NCBI GenBank assembly: GCA_947632555.1
Contig: CANRPU010000002.1
Location: 62,001 to 126,000, forward strand
Direction: 5' to 3'
Origin: an uncultured Lachnospiraceae bacterium
Lineage (GTDB): Bacteria > Bacillota > Clostridia > Lachnospirales > Lachnospiraceae
Length of the DNA: 64,000 nt
Shown here: positions 37,535-47,813 of the stretch, piece after piece
Layout: each line of letters opens with the position of its first letter
How positions within the stretch are numbered: the first letter of the stretch is position 1
The notes under the pieces: model-generated
What the model saw: only the letters and a program-made list of their open reading frames with translations
What the model was told of the DNA's origin: nothing
Database searches by the model: none
Position numbers and translations under genes: made by a program

Positions 37535-38809
37535 ATGAAAATTGTGATCATGGCAGGTGGAAGAGGGACAAGGATCGCTTCTGTCAATGCGGAGGTACCA
37601 AAGCCGATGATCCCTGTCTGCGGTAAACCAATACTGCAGCATCAGATAGAATGTCTGCAAAAGCAGGGATTTCAGGATATAGTGCTGGTGATCGGATATT
37701 TAGGGAATGTGATCGAGGATTATTTTCAAGACGGCAGTCGTTTTCAGGTGAAGATTACCTACATAAAGGAAGAAGAGCCGCTGGGAACGGCTGGAGCCCT
37801 TTATTACCTCAAAGGAAACGTGACGGAAGATTTTCTGCTGATCAATGGGGATATCATCTGGAGCGTGGACATTGGAAGATTCCTGGAAGCCCACAGAAAA
37901 TGCGGAGGTCTGGCCACTATTTTTACGCATCCGAACAGCCATCCTTTTGACAGCGGCGTGATTCAGGCGGATGAAACCGGCCGGGTTACGGGCTGGCTGA
38001 CCAAGGAAGAGGAACGGCTTTGGTATAAGAACAGGGTAAATGCCGGCCTGCATATCCTTTCTCCCCAAGTGCTGGAATGTTTTGATGCTCCGGTGAAAAG
38101 AGATCTGGACAGGGATATCTTAAAACCGCTGATACCGCAGGGCAGGCTGTTTGTATATGATTCACCGGAATATGTAAAGGATATGGGTACGCCGGAACGC
38201 TATTACGCGGTGGTTGCGGACATGGAGTCCGGACTGGTAGAGCGCAGGAATCTGTCCAACAGGCAGAAAGCGGTTTTCCTGGACAGGGACGGTACGATCA
38301 ACCGATATGTGGGTTTTTTAACACGTATCGAGGATATGGAACTGGAGGAGGGAGCCGCGGAGGCAGTCCGCCGTATCAATGAAAGTGGTTATCTTGCCAT
38401 TGTAGTGACCAATCAGCCGGTGATAGCCCGGGGGGAAGTGTCGGAGGAAGAACTGGCTGAAATACATCGCAAGATGGAAACGCTTCTGGGAAATGAAGGG
38501 GCTTATGTGGACGATATTTTCTACTGCCCGCATCATCCCCATAAGGGATACGCGGGAGAGCGGCCAGAGTATAAGACAGAGTGTGACTGCAGAAAGCCGA
38601 AGCCGGGACTGCTGCTGCGGGCGGCGGAAAAGTATCATATTGATCTGCAGGCATCCTGGATGATCGGAGATGGGACAGCGGATATGGAAGCGGGACTGCG
38701 TGCGGGATGCCGTGTGGCGTACCTGGGAGAGAAGACGAAAGATCCCCTGCCGGAAGGGGTGGAAACTTACAAAAATCTGCTGGATTGTGTGGCTCATATA
38801 CTGCCATGA
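37535..38809 (+). CDS. Fusion: heptose 1-phosphate guanylyltransferase-like (HddC) + D,D-heptose 1,7-bisphosphate phosphatase (GmhB)
   Basis: N-term IVIMAGGRGTRIASVNAEVPKPMIPVCGKPIL; C-term AVFLDRDGTINRYVGF, VVTNQPVIARG, CPHHPHKGYAGERPEYKTECDCRKPKPGLL zinc motif. Confidence 0.9.
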   Translation: MKIVIMAGGRGTRIASVNAEVPKPMIPVCGKPILQHQIECLQKQGFQDIVLVIGYLGNVIEDYFQDGSRFQVKITYIKEEEPLGTAGALYYLKGNVTEDFLLINGDIIWSVDIGRFLEAHRKCGGLATIFTHPNSHPFDSGVIQADETGRVTGWLTKEEERLWYKNRVNAGLHILSPQVLECFDAPVKRDLDRDILKPLIPQGRLFVYDSPEYVKDMGTPERYYAVVADMESGLVERRNLSNRQKAVFLDRDGTINRYVGFLTRIEDMELEEGAAEAVRRINESGYLAIVVTNQPVIARGEVSEEELAEIHRKMETLLGNEGAYVDDIFYCPHHPHKGYAGERPEYKTECDCRKPKPGLLLRAAEKYHIDLQASWMIGDGTADMEAGLRAGCRVAYLGEKTKDPLPEGVETYKNLLDCVAHILP

Positions 38810-38842
38810 GAGGAATGCTCCTGAAGCGGGCAGGGAGGGAAT

Positions 38843-39490
38843 ATGCGGCGTTATATAGAACAACTGATAAACAGATATCCTGTGCTGGAAGCAAATGAAA
38901 AGGAGATTTTTTCCGCGTATGAGTTTCTGGCAAAAAGTTATGAACAGGGCGGGAAACTGCTGATAGCGGGAAACGGTGGCAGCGCGGCGGATGCGGAGCA
39001 TATAGTGGGGGAATTGATGAAAGGTTTTATGCTGCCCCGCAGCGTCAGCGAAGAATGGAAAAACAGGCTGTGCGGTGTGGATGAGGCTATGGGAGCGCGG
39101 CTGGCGGCAAAGCTGCAGGGGGCGCTGCCCGCCATTGCGCTCAGCAGTCACAGCAGTCTGAATACGGCGTTTTTAAACGATGTGGACGGAGCCATGTGCT
39201 TTGCCCAGCAGGTATGGGGGTATGGAAAAGAACATGACGTGCTGCTTGCCATTTCTACTTCCGGCAATTCCGAAAATGTCCTCTACGCGGCGGTGGCCGC
39301 GAAGGCCAGGCAGATGGGAGTGATAGCGCTGACCGGCAGAAACGGAGGCAGATTGCGCGCGATAGCGGATGTCACGGTGGCCGTGGGAGCGGAGGAAACC
39401 TATCAGGCGCAGGAACTGCATCTGCCGGTTTATCACTGCATCTGCCGGATGCTGGAAGAACATTTTTTCCATGAGCGGAAACAAGTTTAA
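38843..39490 (+). CDS. gmhA: Phosphoheptose isomerase (SIS)
   Basis: LLIAGNGGSAADAEHIVGELMKGF, LAISTSGNSENVLYAAVAAKARQMGVIALTGRNGG, QELHLPVYHCICRMLEEHFF. Confidence 0.88.
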   Translation: MRRYIEQLINRYPVLEANEKEIFSAYEFLAKSYEQGGKLLIAGNGGSAADAEHIVGELMKGFMLPRSVSEEWKNRLCGVDEAMGARLAAKLQGALPAIALSSHSSLNTAFLNDVDGAMCFAQQVWGYGKEHDVLLAISTSGNSENVLYAAVAAKARQMGVIALTGRNGGRLRAIADVTVAVGAEETYQAQELHLPVYHCICRMLEEHFFHERKQV

Positions 39491-39521
39491 ACGGTTTTTC
39501 TGATTTTCCTGCGTTTTTGTC

Positions 39522-39550
39522 TTGTAATATGAGGCAGAATTGAATATAAT
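39522..39550 (+). promoter_or_regulatory. Promoter of 6S-like RNA
   Basis: TTGTAA - 17 bp - TATAAT. Confidence 0.65.
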
Positions 39551-39556
39551 AAAGGT

Positions 39557-39745
39557 AACCTGAAATGCGCGATAACTCTTGTTTATTTTGAACCTACATT
39601 TACTTTAAACGGGATTCCTACATTGCCATGCGGCTGTCAAGCCTCCACTCGCGAGAGGATTGCAGGGGAAGGCAAAAGCATGGTTGCGGTTGCCCACCTA
39701 GCGTTGCTAGGAGTCAAAAGACAAGAGCCGGCATTTTGGGGGTAC
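39557..39745 (+). ncRNA. ssrS: 6S RNA-like regulatory RNA
   Basis: Long-range closing stems AAATGC/GCATTT and CTCTTGT/ACAAGAG, inner stem CCATGC/GCATGG, small hairpin CCTAGC-GTT-GCTAGG on the 3' side of the putative central bubble; TTTTGAACCTACATTTA...AACGGGATTCCTACATTGCC resembles Firmicute 6S RNA from memory. Confidence 0.7.
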
Positions 39746-39754
39746 ATAAGATAA

Positions 39755-39785
39755 AGAAGGGCAGCTGAGTGGCTGCTCTTTTTGC
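39755..39785 (+). terminator. Terminator downstream of 6S-like RNA
   Basis: AAGGGCAGC-TGAGT-GGCTGCTCTTTTT. Confidence 0.7.
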
Positions 39786-39805
39786 AGAGCGGATCGGAGG
39801 AGTCA

Positions 39806-41710
39806 GTGCAAAAAAAGGTCATCTTATGTGCGATTGGGATTTTGCTGTTGTTTGTATTGGGAACAGGGAGCTGTCTGGGAGCGCGGAAGGATTCCCCGCA
39901 GCGAGGGGAAGAACAGAAAGAACCGGGAGGATCGGAAGGATCGGAGGAACCGGGAGAACCGGAAACAGAGATCTATGAAAATGTATATCTGACGGATGTG
40001 GAAGAGGACCGGCTGTCCTTTTTTGACGGAGAAGAAAGAACCTATCCGCTGTCACCGCATAAGATAATAAAGGATGCGGCGCCGGAGCTGGAAGGCAGTC
40101 TGGCGGATATTGTGGTGACGGACGGCGTGGTCACCGAGGCATACATAAAAGGAACGGAAAAAGTCAGCGGAAAAGTATTGAGCGTGGAACCCGGCAGAGG
40201 AGTGGAACTGGAAGGGATCGGTTTTCTGCCTTTCGCGGAAAACGCGCGGGTTTTCGCGCTTTATGAGGGACTGCGCTCGGGAACGGAAGCGGATATCCGG
40301 ATCGGCTACCGGTTCGCTGACTTTGTACTGGAGAACGGAGCTATCTGCGGGGTCTTGATCACTGCGGATGAAACCATGGAGTATATCCGGGTGCTGATCA
40401 AAACAAGCGGCTACGCGGATTATTTTCATGAAGAGGTGGAACTGGCCTGCGACACGGAATGTACATTGCTGTACGAAGAGGACGGCGTGCCGGCGGAGGA
40501 GGTCCTGCCGGCGGGGGAGCATACGGTGATAACGCCCCAAAGCGCCTGCCTGGCCGCCGGAAGGGTACGGGTGGTGCCGGCGGCTCTGACCGGAAGGATC
40601 AGTCTGTTTTCCGTGGAGAGAAGCCAGGGAACGCCCGCTTACCGGGGCTCAATGGAAATTTCCTGTGTGGACGGGAAACTGGTTGTAATCAACGAGGTGC
40701 TTCTGGAGGAGTATCTGTATGGGGTGGTGCCCAGTGAGATGCCATCTTCCTATCCTTTGGAAGCCCTGAAGGCGCAGGCAATCTGCGCCAGGACCTATGC
40801 TTACGCCCGCATGCTGCGTTCCGGGCTGGCGGAGTTCGGCGCCCATGTGGATGACAGCACTTCTTTTCAGGTGTATAATAATATTTCCGAGCAGAGCAGC
40901 ACCACAATGGCGGTGAGAGAAACAGCGGGAGAATTATTGCTGACGCGGGACGGGGAACTGGCGGATACCTATTATTATTCCACTTCCTGCGGATTTGGCT
41001 CCGACGAGCATGTCTGGAAATCGGAAACCGCTGTGGAACTGCCATATTTATCGGCTCTGTCCGTGAGCGGCGCCGCCATGGCGGGAGAAGAACTGCCTTA
41101 TACCGCGGAAAATATGACGGAGGAAACTGTGTTCGCGCGGTTTCTGGAAGATCCTCCAAAGTCGGACTTTGAACGGGGCGAGCCCTGGTACCGCTGGACC
41201 TATGAAGTGGAGGATCTGAATGAAGAGAGGATGTTGGCGGCGCTCCAGGGCAGGTATGAGGCCAATAACAGGCTGGTGCTGACCTATGAAAACGGCGGAT
41301 ATGTAAGCCGTCCCATTGCCGGACTGGGAGAAGTAAAGGCACTTTACATCGCGAAAAGGAATGCCGGCGGCGTGGCGGACGAACTGATCATAGAGGCCGA
41401 AAAAGGGACTTACAAGGTGATCTCCGAGCTGAACATCCGTTATGTGCTGTGTGACGGGAAGACCGAGGTGATAAGACAGGACGGCAGTAAAGTTCTGATG
41501 CCTGGTCTGCTTCCCAGCGGGTTTTTCGTGATCACGCCTGCCCTCGGGGAAGATCAGGTGGAAGGGTATCTGCTTTTTGGAGGCGGTTTCGGACATGGAG
41601 CGGGTATGTCCCAGAACGGTGCCAAAGATATGGCTCAGTCAGGCTTTTGCGCTGAAGAGATATTGGAGTATTTTTATCGGGAAAGTACTGTGCGGAGAGT
41701 GGAAAAATGA
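39806..41710 (+). CDS. SpoIID/LytB-domain protein
   Basis: LLEEYLYGVVPSEMPSSYPLEALKAQAICARTYAY, GFGHGAGMSQNGAKDMAQSG; GTG start at 39806 with GGAGGAG SD. Confidence 0.88.
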   Translation: MQKKVILCAIGILLLFVLGTGSCLGARKDSPQRGEEQKEPGGSEGSEEPGEPETEIYENVYLTDVEEDRLSFFDGEERTYPLSPHKIIKDAAPELEGSLADIVVTDGVVTEAYIKGTEKVSGKVLSVEPGRGVELEGIGFLPFAENARVFALYEGLRSGTEADIRIGYRFADFVLENGAICGVLITADETMEYIRVLIKTSGYADYFHEEVELACDTECTLLYEEDGVPAEEVLPAGEHTVITPQSACLAAGRVRVVPAALTGRISLFSVERSQGTPAYRGSMEISCVDGKLVVINEVLLEEYLYGVVPSEMPSSYPLEALKAQAICARTYAYARMLRSGLAEFGAHVDDSTSFQVYNNISEQSSTTMAVRETAGELLLTRDGELADTYYYSTSCGFGSDEHVWKSETAVELPYLSALSVSGAAMAGEELPYTAENMTEETVFARFLEDPPKSDFERGEPWYRWTYEVEDLNEERMLAALQGRYEANNRLVLTYENGGYVSRPIAGLGEVKALYIAKRNAGGVADELIIEAEKGTYKVISELNIRYVLCDGKTEVIRQDGSKVLMPGLLPSGFFVITPALGEDQVEGYLLFGGGFGHGAGMSQNGAKDMAQSGFCAEEILEYFYRESTVRRVEK

Positions 41711-42519
41711 AGAAACTGTATCATATGATCATGGATTTCCAGGGAGAGATGAAGAAAAAGAATATCGGCTCTTTTGCCGCGGGTACGGCCTTTTTCTTTT
41801 TTCTGTCCCTGGTGCCCATGATGATCCTGGTATGCGCCATTCTGCCTTATACCGCATTGACGGAGCAGAATCTGGTCAATCTGATCACGGAATTTACTGT
41901 GGATACGCTGGATCCTTTGATCAGCAGCGTGATCGCGGATGTCTATGACAAATCCATAGGAATCCTTTCCGTAGCGGCGGTCACCACCCTGTGGTCGGCT
42001 TCCAAGGGGATCCTGGCGCTGACCAAGGGTCTGAACGAGGTCAATGAGGTGGAAGAGCGCCGCAACTATTTTGTGCTGCGCGCGCTGGCCGCTTTCTACA
42101 CTTTTATTATGATCCTGGTACTGATCTTGTCCCTGGCCATCAATGTGTTTGGCAACGTGCTTCTGGACGTTATCCTGGCCAAGGTGCCGGAAACCCGGAT
42201 CATCTTTGATTTTTTCATGCATTTCCGTTTCCTGGCGGTATGGCTGGTGCTGACGGTGCTCTTTACCGCCATGTATACTTACGTGCCGGATAAAAAGCTG
42301 CGTTTCCGCAGACAGCTCCCCGGCGCGCTGTTTTCCGCTGTGGTCTGGAATGTATTTTCCTATTTCTTTTCTCTTTATGTGGAGCATACGAACAGTTTTA
42401 GCACCTATGGGAGTTTGTCCATCATTGTCATCATTATGCTGTGGCTGTATTTCAGTATGTATATTCTGCTGATCGGCGCCCAGTGCAATCATTTTCTTGC
42501 CTCCCGGTACAGAAATTAG
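41707..42519 (+). CDS. YihY/BrkB-family membrane protein
   Basis: AAGTAFFFFLSLVPMMILV, GILALTKGLNEV, VFSYFFSLYVEHTNSFSTYGSLSIIVIIMLWLYFS. Confidence 0.88.
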   Translation: MKKLYHMIMDFQGEMKKKNIGSFAAGTAFFFFLSLVPMMILVCAILPYTALTEQNLVNLITEFTVDTLDPLISSVIADVYDKSIGILSVAAVTTLWSASKGILALTKGLNEVNEVEERRNYFVLRALAAFYTFIMILVLILSLAINVFGNVLLDVILAKVPETRIIFDFFMHFRFLAVWLVLTVLFTAMYTYVPDKKLRFRRQLPGALFSAVVWNVFSYFFSLYVEHTNSFSTYGSLSIIVIIMLWLYFSMYILLIGAQCNHFLASRYRN

Positions 42520-42526
42520 ATTTTTC

Positions 42527-42555
42527 TTGACTTTTCCGGGCGGGCTGATTACAAT
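42527..42555 (+). promoter_or_regulatory. Promoter of the T-box/pheST transcript
   Basis: TTGACT - 17 bp - TACAAT. Confidence 0.7.
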
Positions 42556-42564
42556 GTTTTTAGT

Positions 42565-42835
42565 TAAAGGCCGAGAAGGTGTCAGTAACCATTCATTTTC
42601 TTTCAGAGAGAGGAAGCCGCCGGCTGTAAGCTTCCTTAAGTACGGTGAATGCGTGAATTTCCCACCGGAGCTTCCTTTTGAAATCTACGGCGGAGCCGTG
42701 AGAGTAGGACAGGACGTGAGCGCGCGTTACGCGTAAGAGTGTCTGCTTTTGCAGGAAATCGGGTGGTACCGCGGAGCAATTCGTCCCATGCATAATACGT
42801 ATCGAAATGCGTATTGTACATGGGATTTTTTATTG
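42565..42835 (+). promoter_or_regulatory. T-box leader (pheST)
   Basis: GGGTGGTACCGCGG T-box sequence at 42761 and terminator CCCATG..AATACG/CGTATT..CATGGGATTTTTT, directly upstream of pheS. Confidence 0.93.
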
Positions 42836-42886
42836 GCTCCAATCCGTGGGAACGCCATAATTCATAACTTAAGAAAGGAACCGGAT

Positions 42887-43921
42887 ATGAAAGAGAAGTT
42901 GAACGCAATCAAGGAACAGGCCATCGCTCAGATCGAAGCGGTCGGGGCGCAGAGCGCGCAGGCGCTGGACAAGCTGAATGACATTCGTGTCAATTACCTT
43001 GGAAAAAAAGGAGAACTGACCGCGCTCTTAAAAGGAATGAAGGACGTGGCGCCTGAGGAGCGGCCTAAGGTAGGACAGATGGTCAATGATGTACGCGCCG
43101 AAATAGAGCAGGTGCTGGATAAGGCCACGGAGAAAATGAAGCGTGCCGCTCTGGCGGGACGGCTGAGCGCGGAAAAGATCGACGTAACGCTGCCTGCCAA
43201 AATGAATGTGATCGGGCACAGACATCCGAACATGATCGCGCTGGAAGAGGTGGAGCGCATTTTTACCGGTATGGGATATGAAGTGGTGGAAGGGCCTGAA
43301 ATAGAGAAGGACTATTACAATTTTGAGGCGCTGAATATTCCGGCGGATCATCCGGCCAAGGATGAGCAGGATACTTTTTATATTACGGGGGACATTCTGC
43401 TGCGTACCCAGACATCCGGCACCCAGGTGCATGAACTGGAAAAGGGCAGGCTGCCCATCCGTATGCTGGCTCCCGGGCGGGTGTTCCGTTCCGACGAAGT
43501 GGACGCCACGCATTCGCCCTGCTTTCATCAGATCGAGGGACTGGTAGTGGACAGAGATATCACTTTCGCGGACTTAAAGGGCACACTGGCGGAGTTTGCC
43601 CGTGAGCTGTTCGGAGAAGCGACCAAGGTAAAATTCCGGCCCCATCATTTTCCGTTTACGGAGCCTTCCGCGGAAATGGACGTGACCTGTTTTAAATGCG
43701 GCGGCAGCGGCTGCAGGTTCTGCAAAGGAAGCGGCTGGATTGAAATACTGGGCTGCGGTATGGTGCATCCCCATGTGCTGGAAATGAGCGGCGTGGATCC
43801 CGAGGAATACACGGGTTTCGCTTTCGGCGTAGGGCTGGAAAGGATCGCGCTGTTAAAATATGAGATTGACGATATGCGCCTTTTATATGAAAACGATATC
43901 CGTTTTCTGAAGCAGTTTTAA
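42887..43921 (+). CDS. pheS: Phenylalanine-tRNA ligase alpha subunit
   Basis: GHRHPNMIALEEVERIFTGMGYEVVEGPEIE, LLRTQTSGTQV, CFHQIEGLVVD, GFAFGVGLERIALLKYEIDDMR. Confidence 0.95.
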   Translation: MKEKLNAIKEQAIAQIEAVGAQSAQALDKLNDIRVNYLGKKGELTALLKGMKDVAPEERPKVGQMVNDVRAEIEQVLDKATEKMKRAALAGRLSAEKIDVTLPAKMNVIGHRHPNMIALEEVERIFTGMGYEVVEGPEIEKDYYNFEALNIPADHPAKDEQDTFYITGDILLRTQTSGTQVHELEKGRLPIRMLAPGRVFRSDEVDATHSPCFHQIEGLVVDRDITFADLKGTLAEFARELFGEATKVKFRPHHFPFTEPSAEMDVTCFKCGGSGCRFCKGSGWIEILGCGMVHPHVLEMSGVDPEEYTGFAFGVGLERIALLKYEIDDMRLLYENDIRFLKQF

Positions 43922-43939
43922 GAGGGAAAGGAGTAGAAG

Positions 43940-46369
43940 ATGAATACAGCATTATCTTGGATTAAAGCGTATGTGCCCGATCTGGAATGTACGGCGCAGG
44001 AGTATTGTGACAGGATGACATTGAGCGGGACCAAAGTGGAAGGATATACCGCGCTGGATAAAAATCTGGAAAAGATTGTGGTGGGTGAGATCCGAAAGAT
44101 CGAAAAACATCCCGATGCGGATAAACTGATCGTATGTCAGGTCGATATAGGAGGTCAGATACTACAGATCGTGACCGGCGCGCCCAACGTCAAGGAGGGC
44201 GATAAGGTGCCGGTGGTCCTGGACGGCGGAAAAGTGGCGGGAGGACATGACGGCGGACCGCTGCCGGAGGAAGGCATCAAGATCAAGGCGGGCAGGCTGA
44301 GGGGCGTGGAATCTGCCGGGATGATGTGTTCTATCGAGGAACTGGGTTCTTCCAGGGATATGTATCCGGATGCGCCGGAAAGCGGGATCTATATTCTGCC
44401 CGCGGATGCCGTACCGGGAGAGGACGCGGTGGCGCTTCTGGGTATGCGGGATACGGTTTTTGAGTATGAGATCACCAGTAATCGTGTAGACTGTTACAGT
44501 GTGCTGGGAATTGCCAGAGAAGCGGCGGCTACTTTTGACAAACCTTTTCTTCCGCCTGTAGTGAAGGTGGTAGAAAACGGAGAAAACGTAAACGACTATG
44601 TCAGTGTGGAAGTGGAAGACGCCGATCTGTGCAGCCGTTACTGCGCGAGGGTATGCACCAATATCAAGATCGGTCCGTCACCGGAATGGATGCAGAGAAG
44701 ACTGGCCGCAAGCGGGATCCGTCCCATCAACAACCTGGTGGATGTCACCAATTACGTGATGGAAGAATACGGACAGCCCATGCACGCTTTTGATCTGGAC
44801 ACGGTAGCAGGACATAAGATCATTGTGCGCAGGGCCAAAGACGGCGAGGAGTTCCAGACGCTGGACGGTCAGATGCGGAAGCTGGACAAAGATATCCTGA
44901 TGATCTGCGATGCGGAAAAGGAAATCGGTATCGCGGGCATCATGGGCGGGGAAAATTCCAAGATAACGGACAAGGTAAAGACCGTACTGTTTGAGGCGGC
45001 CGTCTTTAACGGACCCAACATCAGAAAGTCCGCCAAACGGCTTGGGCTGCGTACGGATGCGTCCGGCAAGTTTGAGAAGGGGCTGGATCCGGCCAATGCC
45101 AGAGAGGCCATTGACAGAGCCTGTCAGCTGATCCAGGAATTAGGCTGCGGGGAGGTAGTGGGAGGAACGGTGGATGTCTGCCAGACGCTCGCTCCTTTGC
45201 GGGTGCTGCCCTTTGAACCGGATAAATACAATAAGCTGCTGGGCACGCGGATTTCCGAAGAGCAGATGCTTTCTATCTTTGAAAAGCTGGACATCCGCGT
45301 CCTCAGAAACGGGGATCAGATACAGTTAGAAATCCCTTCTTTCAGGCAGGATCTGGTGGGAAGAGCCGATCTGGCGGAGGAAGTGGCCAGATTCTATGGG
45401 TATGACAAGATACCGGTAACATTGCCCGCAAGCAGTTCCACGATGGGAAAACTTTCCTTTAAGCTGCGCGTGGAACAGAAGGCCAGGGATATAGCGGAAT
45501 ACTGCGGATTTTCCCAGGGGATGAGCTATTCCTTTGAAAGTCCCAAAGTATTCGATAAGCTGCTGTTAGCGCAGGATGATAAAGCAAGGGAGGCCATTGC
45601 CATTTCCAATCCTCTGGGAGAGGATTTCTCCATTATGCGGACGCTGCCCTTAAACGGCATGCTGGTAAGTCTTTCCAACAACTACAACCGGAGAAATAAG
45701 GACGTGCGCCTTTATGAACTGGAAAATGTGTATATTCCCAAGTCCCTGCCGCTGACCGAGCTGCCCGACGAGAGGATGCAGTTTACGCTGGGATTTTACG
45801 GGAACGGAGATTTTTATACCTTAAAGGGAGTTGTGGAGGAGTTTCTGGAAAGCCTGGGCATGAAGGAAAGAAAAGTCTATGATCCCGAGGCGGGCAGACC
45901 GTTTCTGCATCCCGGAAGACAGGCCGCTATCCTGTATCAGGGACAGCAGCTGGGGTATCTGGGAGAGGTACATCCGCTGGTGTGTGAAAATTATTCCATC
46001 GGGACCAGGGCCTATGTGGCGGTCCTTGATATGCCGGCGGTGCTGCCTTTTGCCACATTTGACCGTAAATATGAAGGGATCGCCAGATATCCCGCGGTAA
46101 CAAGGGATATTTCCATGATAGTACCCAAAGAGGTACTGGCGGGAGATATAGAGTCCGTGATCGTGCAGCGGGGAGGCAGACTTCTGGAATCCTACAGCCT
46201 GTTCGACGTATATGAAGGCAGCCAGATCAAGGAAGGATGCCGTTCCCTGGCCTATACGATTTCCTTCAGGGCCATGGACAGGACACTGGAGGAATCCGAC
46301 GTGGCAGGCGCCATGAAGAAGATCGTCAACGGGCTGGAACAGCTTGGCGCGCAGCTGAGAGATAAATAG
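43940..46369 (+). CDS. pheT: Phenylalanine-tRNA ligase beta subunit
   Basis: NTALSWIKAYVPDL, EYEITSNRVDCYSVLGIARE, FDRKYEGIARYPAVTRDISMIV; C-terminal FDX-ACB. Confidence 0.95.
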   Translation: MNTALSWIKAYVPDLECTAQEYCDRMTLSGTKVEGYTALDKNLEKIVVGEIRKIEKHPDADKLIVCQVDIGGQILQIVTGAPNVKEGDKVPVVLDGGKVAGGHDGGPLPEEGIKIKAGRLRGVESAGMMCSIEELGSSRDMYPDAPESGIYILPADAVPGEDAVALLGMRDTVFEYEITSNRVDCYSVLGIAREAAATFDKPFLPPVVKVVENGENVNDYVSVEVEDADLCSRYCARVCTNIKIGPSPEWMQRRLAASGIRPINNLVDVTNYVMEEYGQPMHAFDLDTVAGHKIIVRRAKDGEEFQTLDGQMRKLDKDILMICDAEKEIGIAGIMGGENSKITDKVKTVLFEAAVFNGPNIRKSAKRLGLRTDASGKFEKGLDPANAREAIDRACQLIQELGCGEVVGGTVDVCQTLAPLRVLPFEPDKYNKLLGTRISEEQMLSIFEKLDIRVLRNGDQIQLEIPSFRQDLVGRADLAEEVARFYGYDKIPVTLPASSSTMGKLSFKLRVEQKARDIAEYCGFSQGMSYSFESPKVFDKLLLAQDDKAREAIAISNPLGEDFSIMRTLPLNGMLVSLSNNYNRRNKDVRLYELENVYIPKSLPLTELPDERMQFTLGFYGNGDFYTLKGVVEEFLESLGMKERKVYDPEAGRPFLHPGRQAAILYQGQQLGYLGEVHPLVCENYSIGTRAYVAVLDMPAVLPFATFDRKYEGIARYPAVTRDISMIVPKEVLAGDIESVIVQRGGRLLESYSLFDVYEGSQIKEGCRSLAYTISFRAMDRTLEESDVAGAMKKIVNGLEQLGAQLRDK

Positions 46370-46385
46370 AAAGGCGGAAATCGTC

Positions 46386-47813
46386 ATGGAAAGAAAAAAT
46401 GTTTGGGAAACCTACAACGACAGACAGATAAAGGAGCTGGAGAAGCTCTGCGCCGGATACCGGGATTTCCTGGATAACGGAAAGACCGAGAGAGAATGCG
46501 TTGACACGATAGTGAATATGCTGGAAGATGCCGGATACACGGAGCTGCAAAAAGCTGTTTTAAAAGGCGGGAGATTAAAACCGGGAGATAAGGTATACGC
46601 GGTCTGGATGAACAAATCCGTAGCGATCTACCGTCTGGGGCGCAGGCCGCTGGAAGAGGGCCTGAACATTCTGGGAGCTCATATCGACTCTCCCAGAATG
46701 GACGTAAAGCAGAACCCGCTGTACGAGGACGGTGGTTTTGCCTATCTGGATACCCACTATTACGGCGGGGTTAAAAAATATCAGTGGGTGACGCTGCCGC
46801 TGGCCATTCACGGGGTGATCGTAAAGAAGGACGGTACCACGGTGGAGGTGAATATCGGGGAAGAAGAGGACGATCCCGTATTCTTTGTTTCCGATCTGCT
46901 GGTGCATCTGGCGGGAGAGCAGCTGGATAAAAAGGCGTCTAAGGTCATAGAGGGAGAAGCCCTGGACCTGATCGTGGGGAACAGGCCGCTGGTGCTGTCC
47001 GAAAACGATAAGGAGGACGGCAAAAAAGAGAAAAAGGAAGCCAAGGAAGCGGTAAAAGCGGGCGTTCTGGATATTCTGAAAAAGACCTATGACGTGGAGG
47101 AAGAGGATTTTATTTCGGCGGAACTGGAGATCGTTCCTGCCGGAAAAGCCAGGGAAGCGGGACTGGACAGAAGCATGATCCTTTCTTACGGACAGGATGA
47201 CCGGGTGTGCGCTTATACCTCGCTGAAAGCGATGCTGGACGTTGGAAAAACGGAACGCGCCGTATGCTGTATCCTGGTAGACAAAGAGGAGATCGGTTCC
47301 GTGGGAGCTACCGGTATGCAGTCCCGGTTTTTTGAAAACAGTCTGGCGGAGCTGATGGAGCTGGCAGGCGAGTACAGCGAGTTGAAACTGCGCAGGGCGT
47401 TGGCGCGTTCCTGTATGCTTTCTTCCGATGTCAGCGCGGGATTTGATCCCTCCTACGCTTCTTATTTTGAGAAAAAGAATGCCGCCTTTCTGGGAAACGG
47501 CATGGTATTTAACAAATTTACAGGGGCCAGAGGAAAATCCGGTTCCAATGATGCCAATGCCGAATATATGGCTCATATCCGGAAGATCTTTGAAAAGAAA
47601 GGCATCTGCTTCCAGACAGCGGAGCTGGGCAAAGTAGATGTGGGCGGCGGAGGCACTATCGCGTATATTCTGGCGCTCTACGGCATGAACGTGATCGACA
47701 GCGGAGTGGCCGTACTGAATATGCACGCGCCCTGGGAGGCCGTCAGCAAAGCGGATGTTTATGAAACCTACAGAGGTTATAAGGCTTTTGTAGAAGAGGC
47801 GGACCTGACATGA
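46386..47813 (+). CDS. M18-family aminopeptidase
   Basis: [54 protein letters not shown]. Confidence 0.92.
   Translation: MERKNVWETYNDRQIKELEKLCAGYRDFLDNGKTERECVDTIVNMLEDAGYTELQKAVLKGGRLKPGDKVYAVWMNKSVAIYRLGRRPLEEGLNILGAHIDSPRMDVKQNPLYEDGGFAYLDTHYYGGVKKYQWVTLPLAIHGVIVKKDGTTVEVNIGEEEDDPVFFVSDLLVHLAGEQLDKKASKVIEGEALDLIVGNRPLVLSENDKEDGKKEKKEAKEAVKAGVLDILKKTYDVEEEDFISAELEIVPAGKAREAGLDRSMILSYGQDDRVCAYTSLKAMLDVGKTERAVCCILVDKEEIGSVGATGMQSRFFENSLAELMELAGEYSELKLRRALARSCMLSSDVSAGFDPSYASYFEKKNAAFLGNGMVFNKFTGARGKSGSNDANAEYMAHIRKIFEKKGICFQTAELGKVDVGGGGTIAYILALYGMNVIDSGVAVLNMHAPWEAVSKADVYETYRGYKAFVEEADLT

Noticed and set aside
39637-39822. 61-aa minus-strand ORF
   Set aside because: Overlaps the 6S-like RNA and its terminator; no SD or domain.
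42749-42886. N-terminal extension of pheS suggested by the ORF track
   Set aside because: It translates the T-box and terminator; the real ATG is at 42887.
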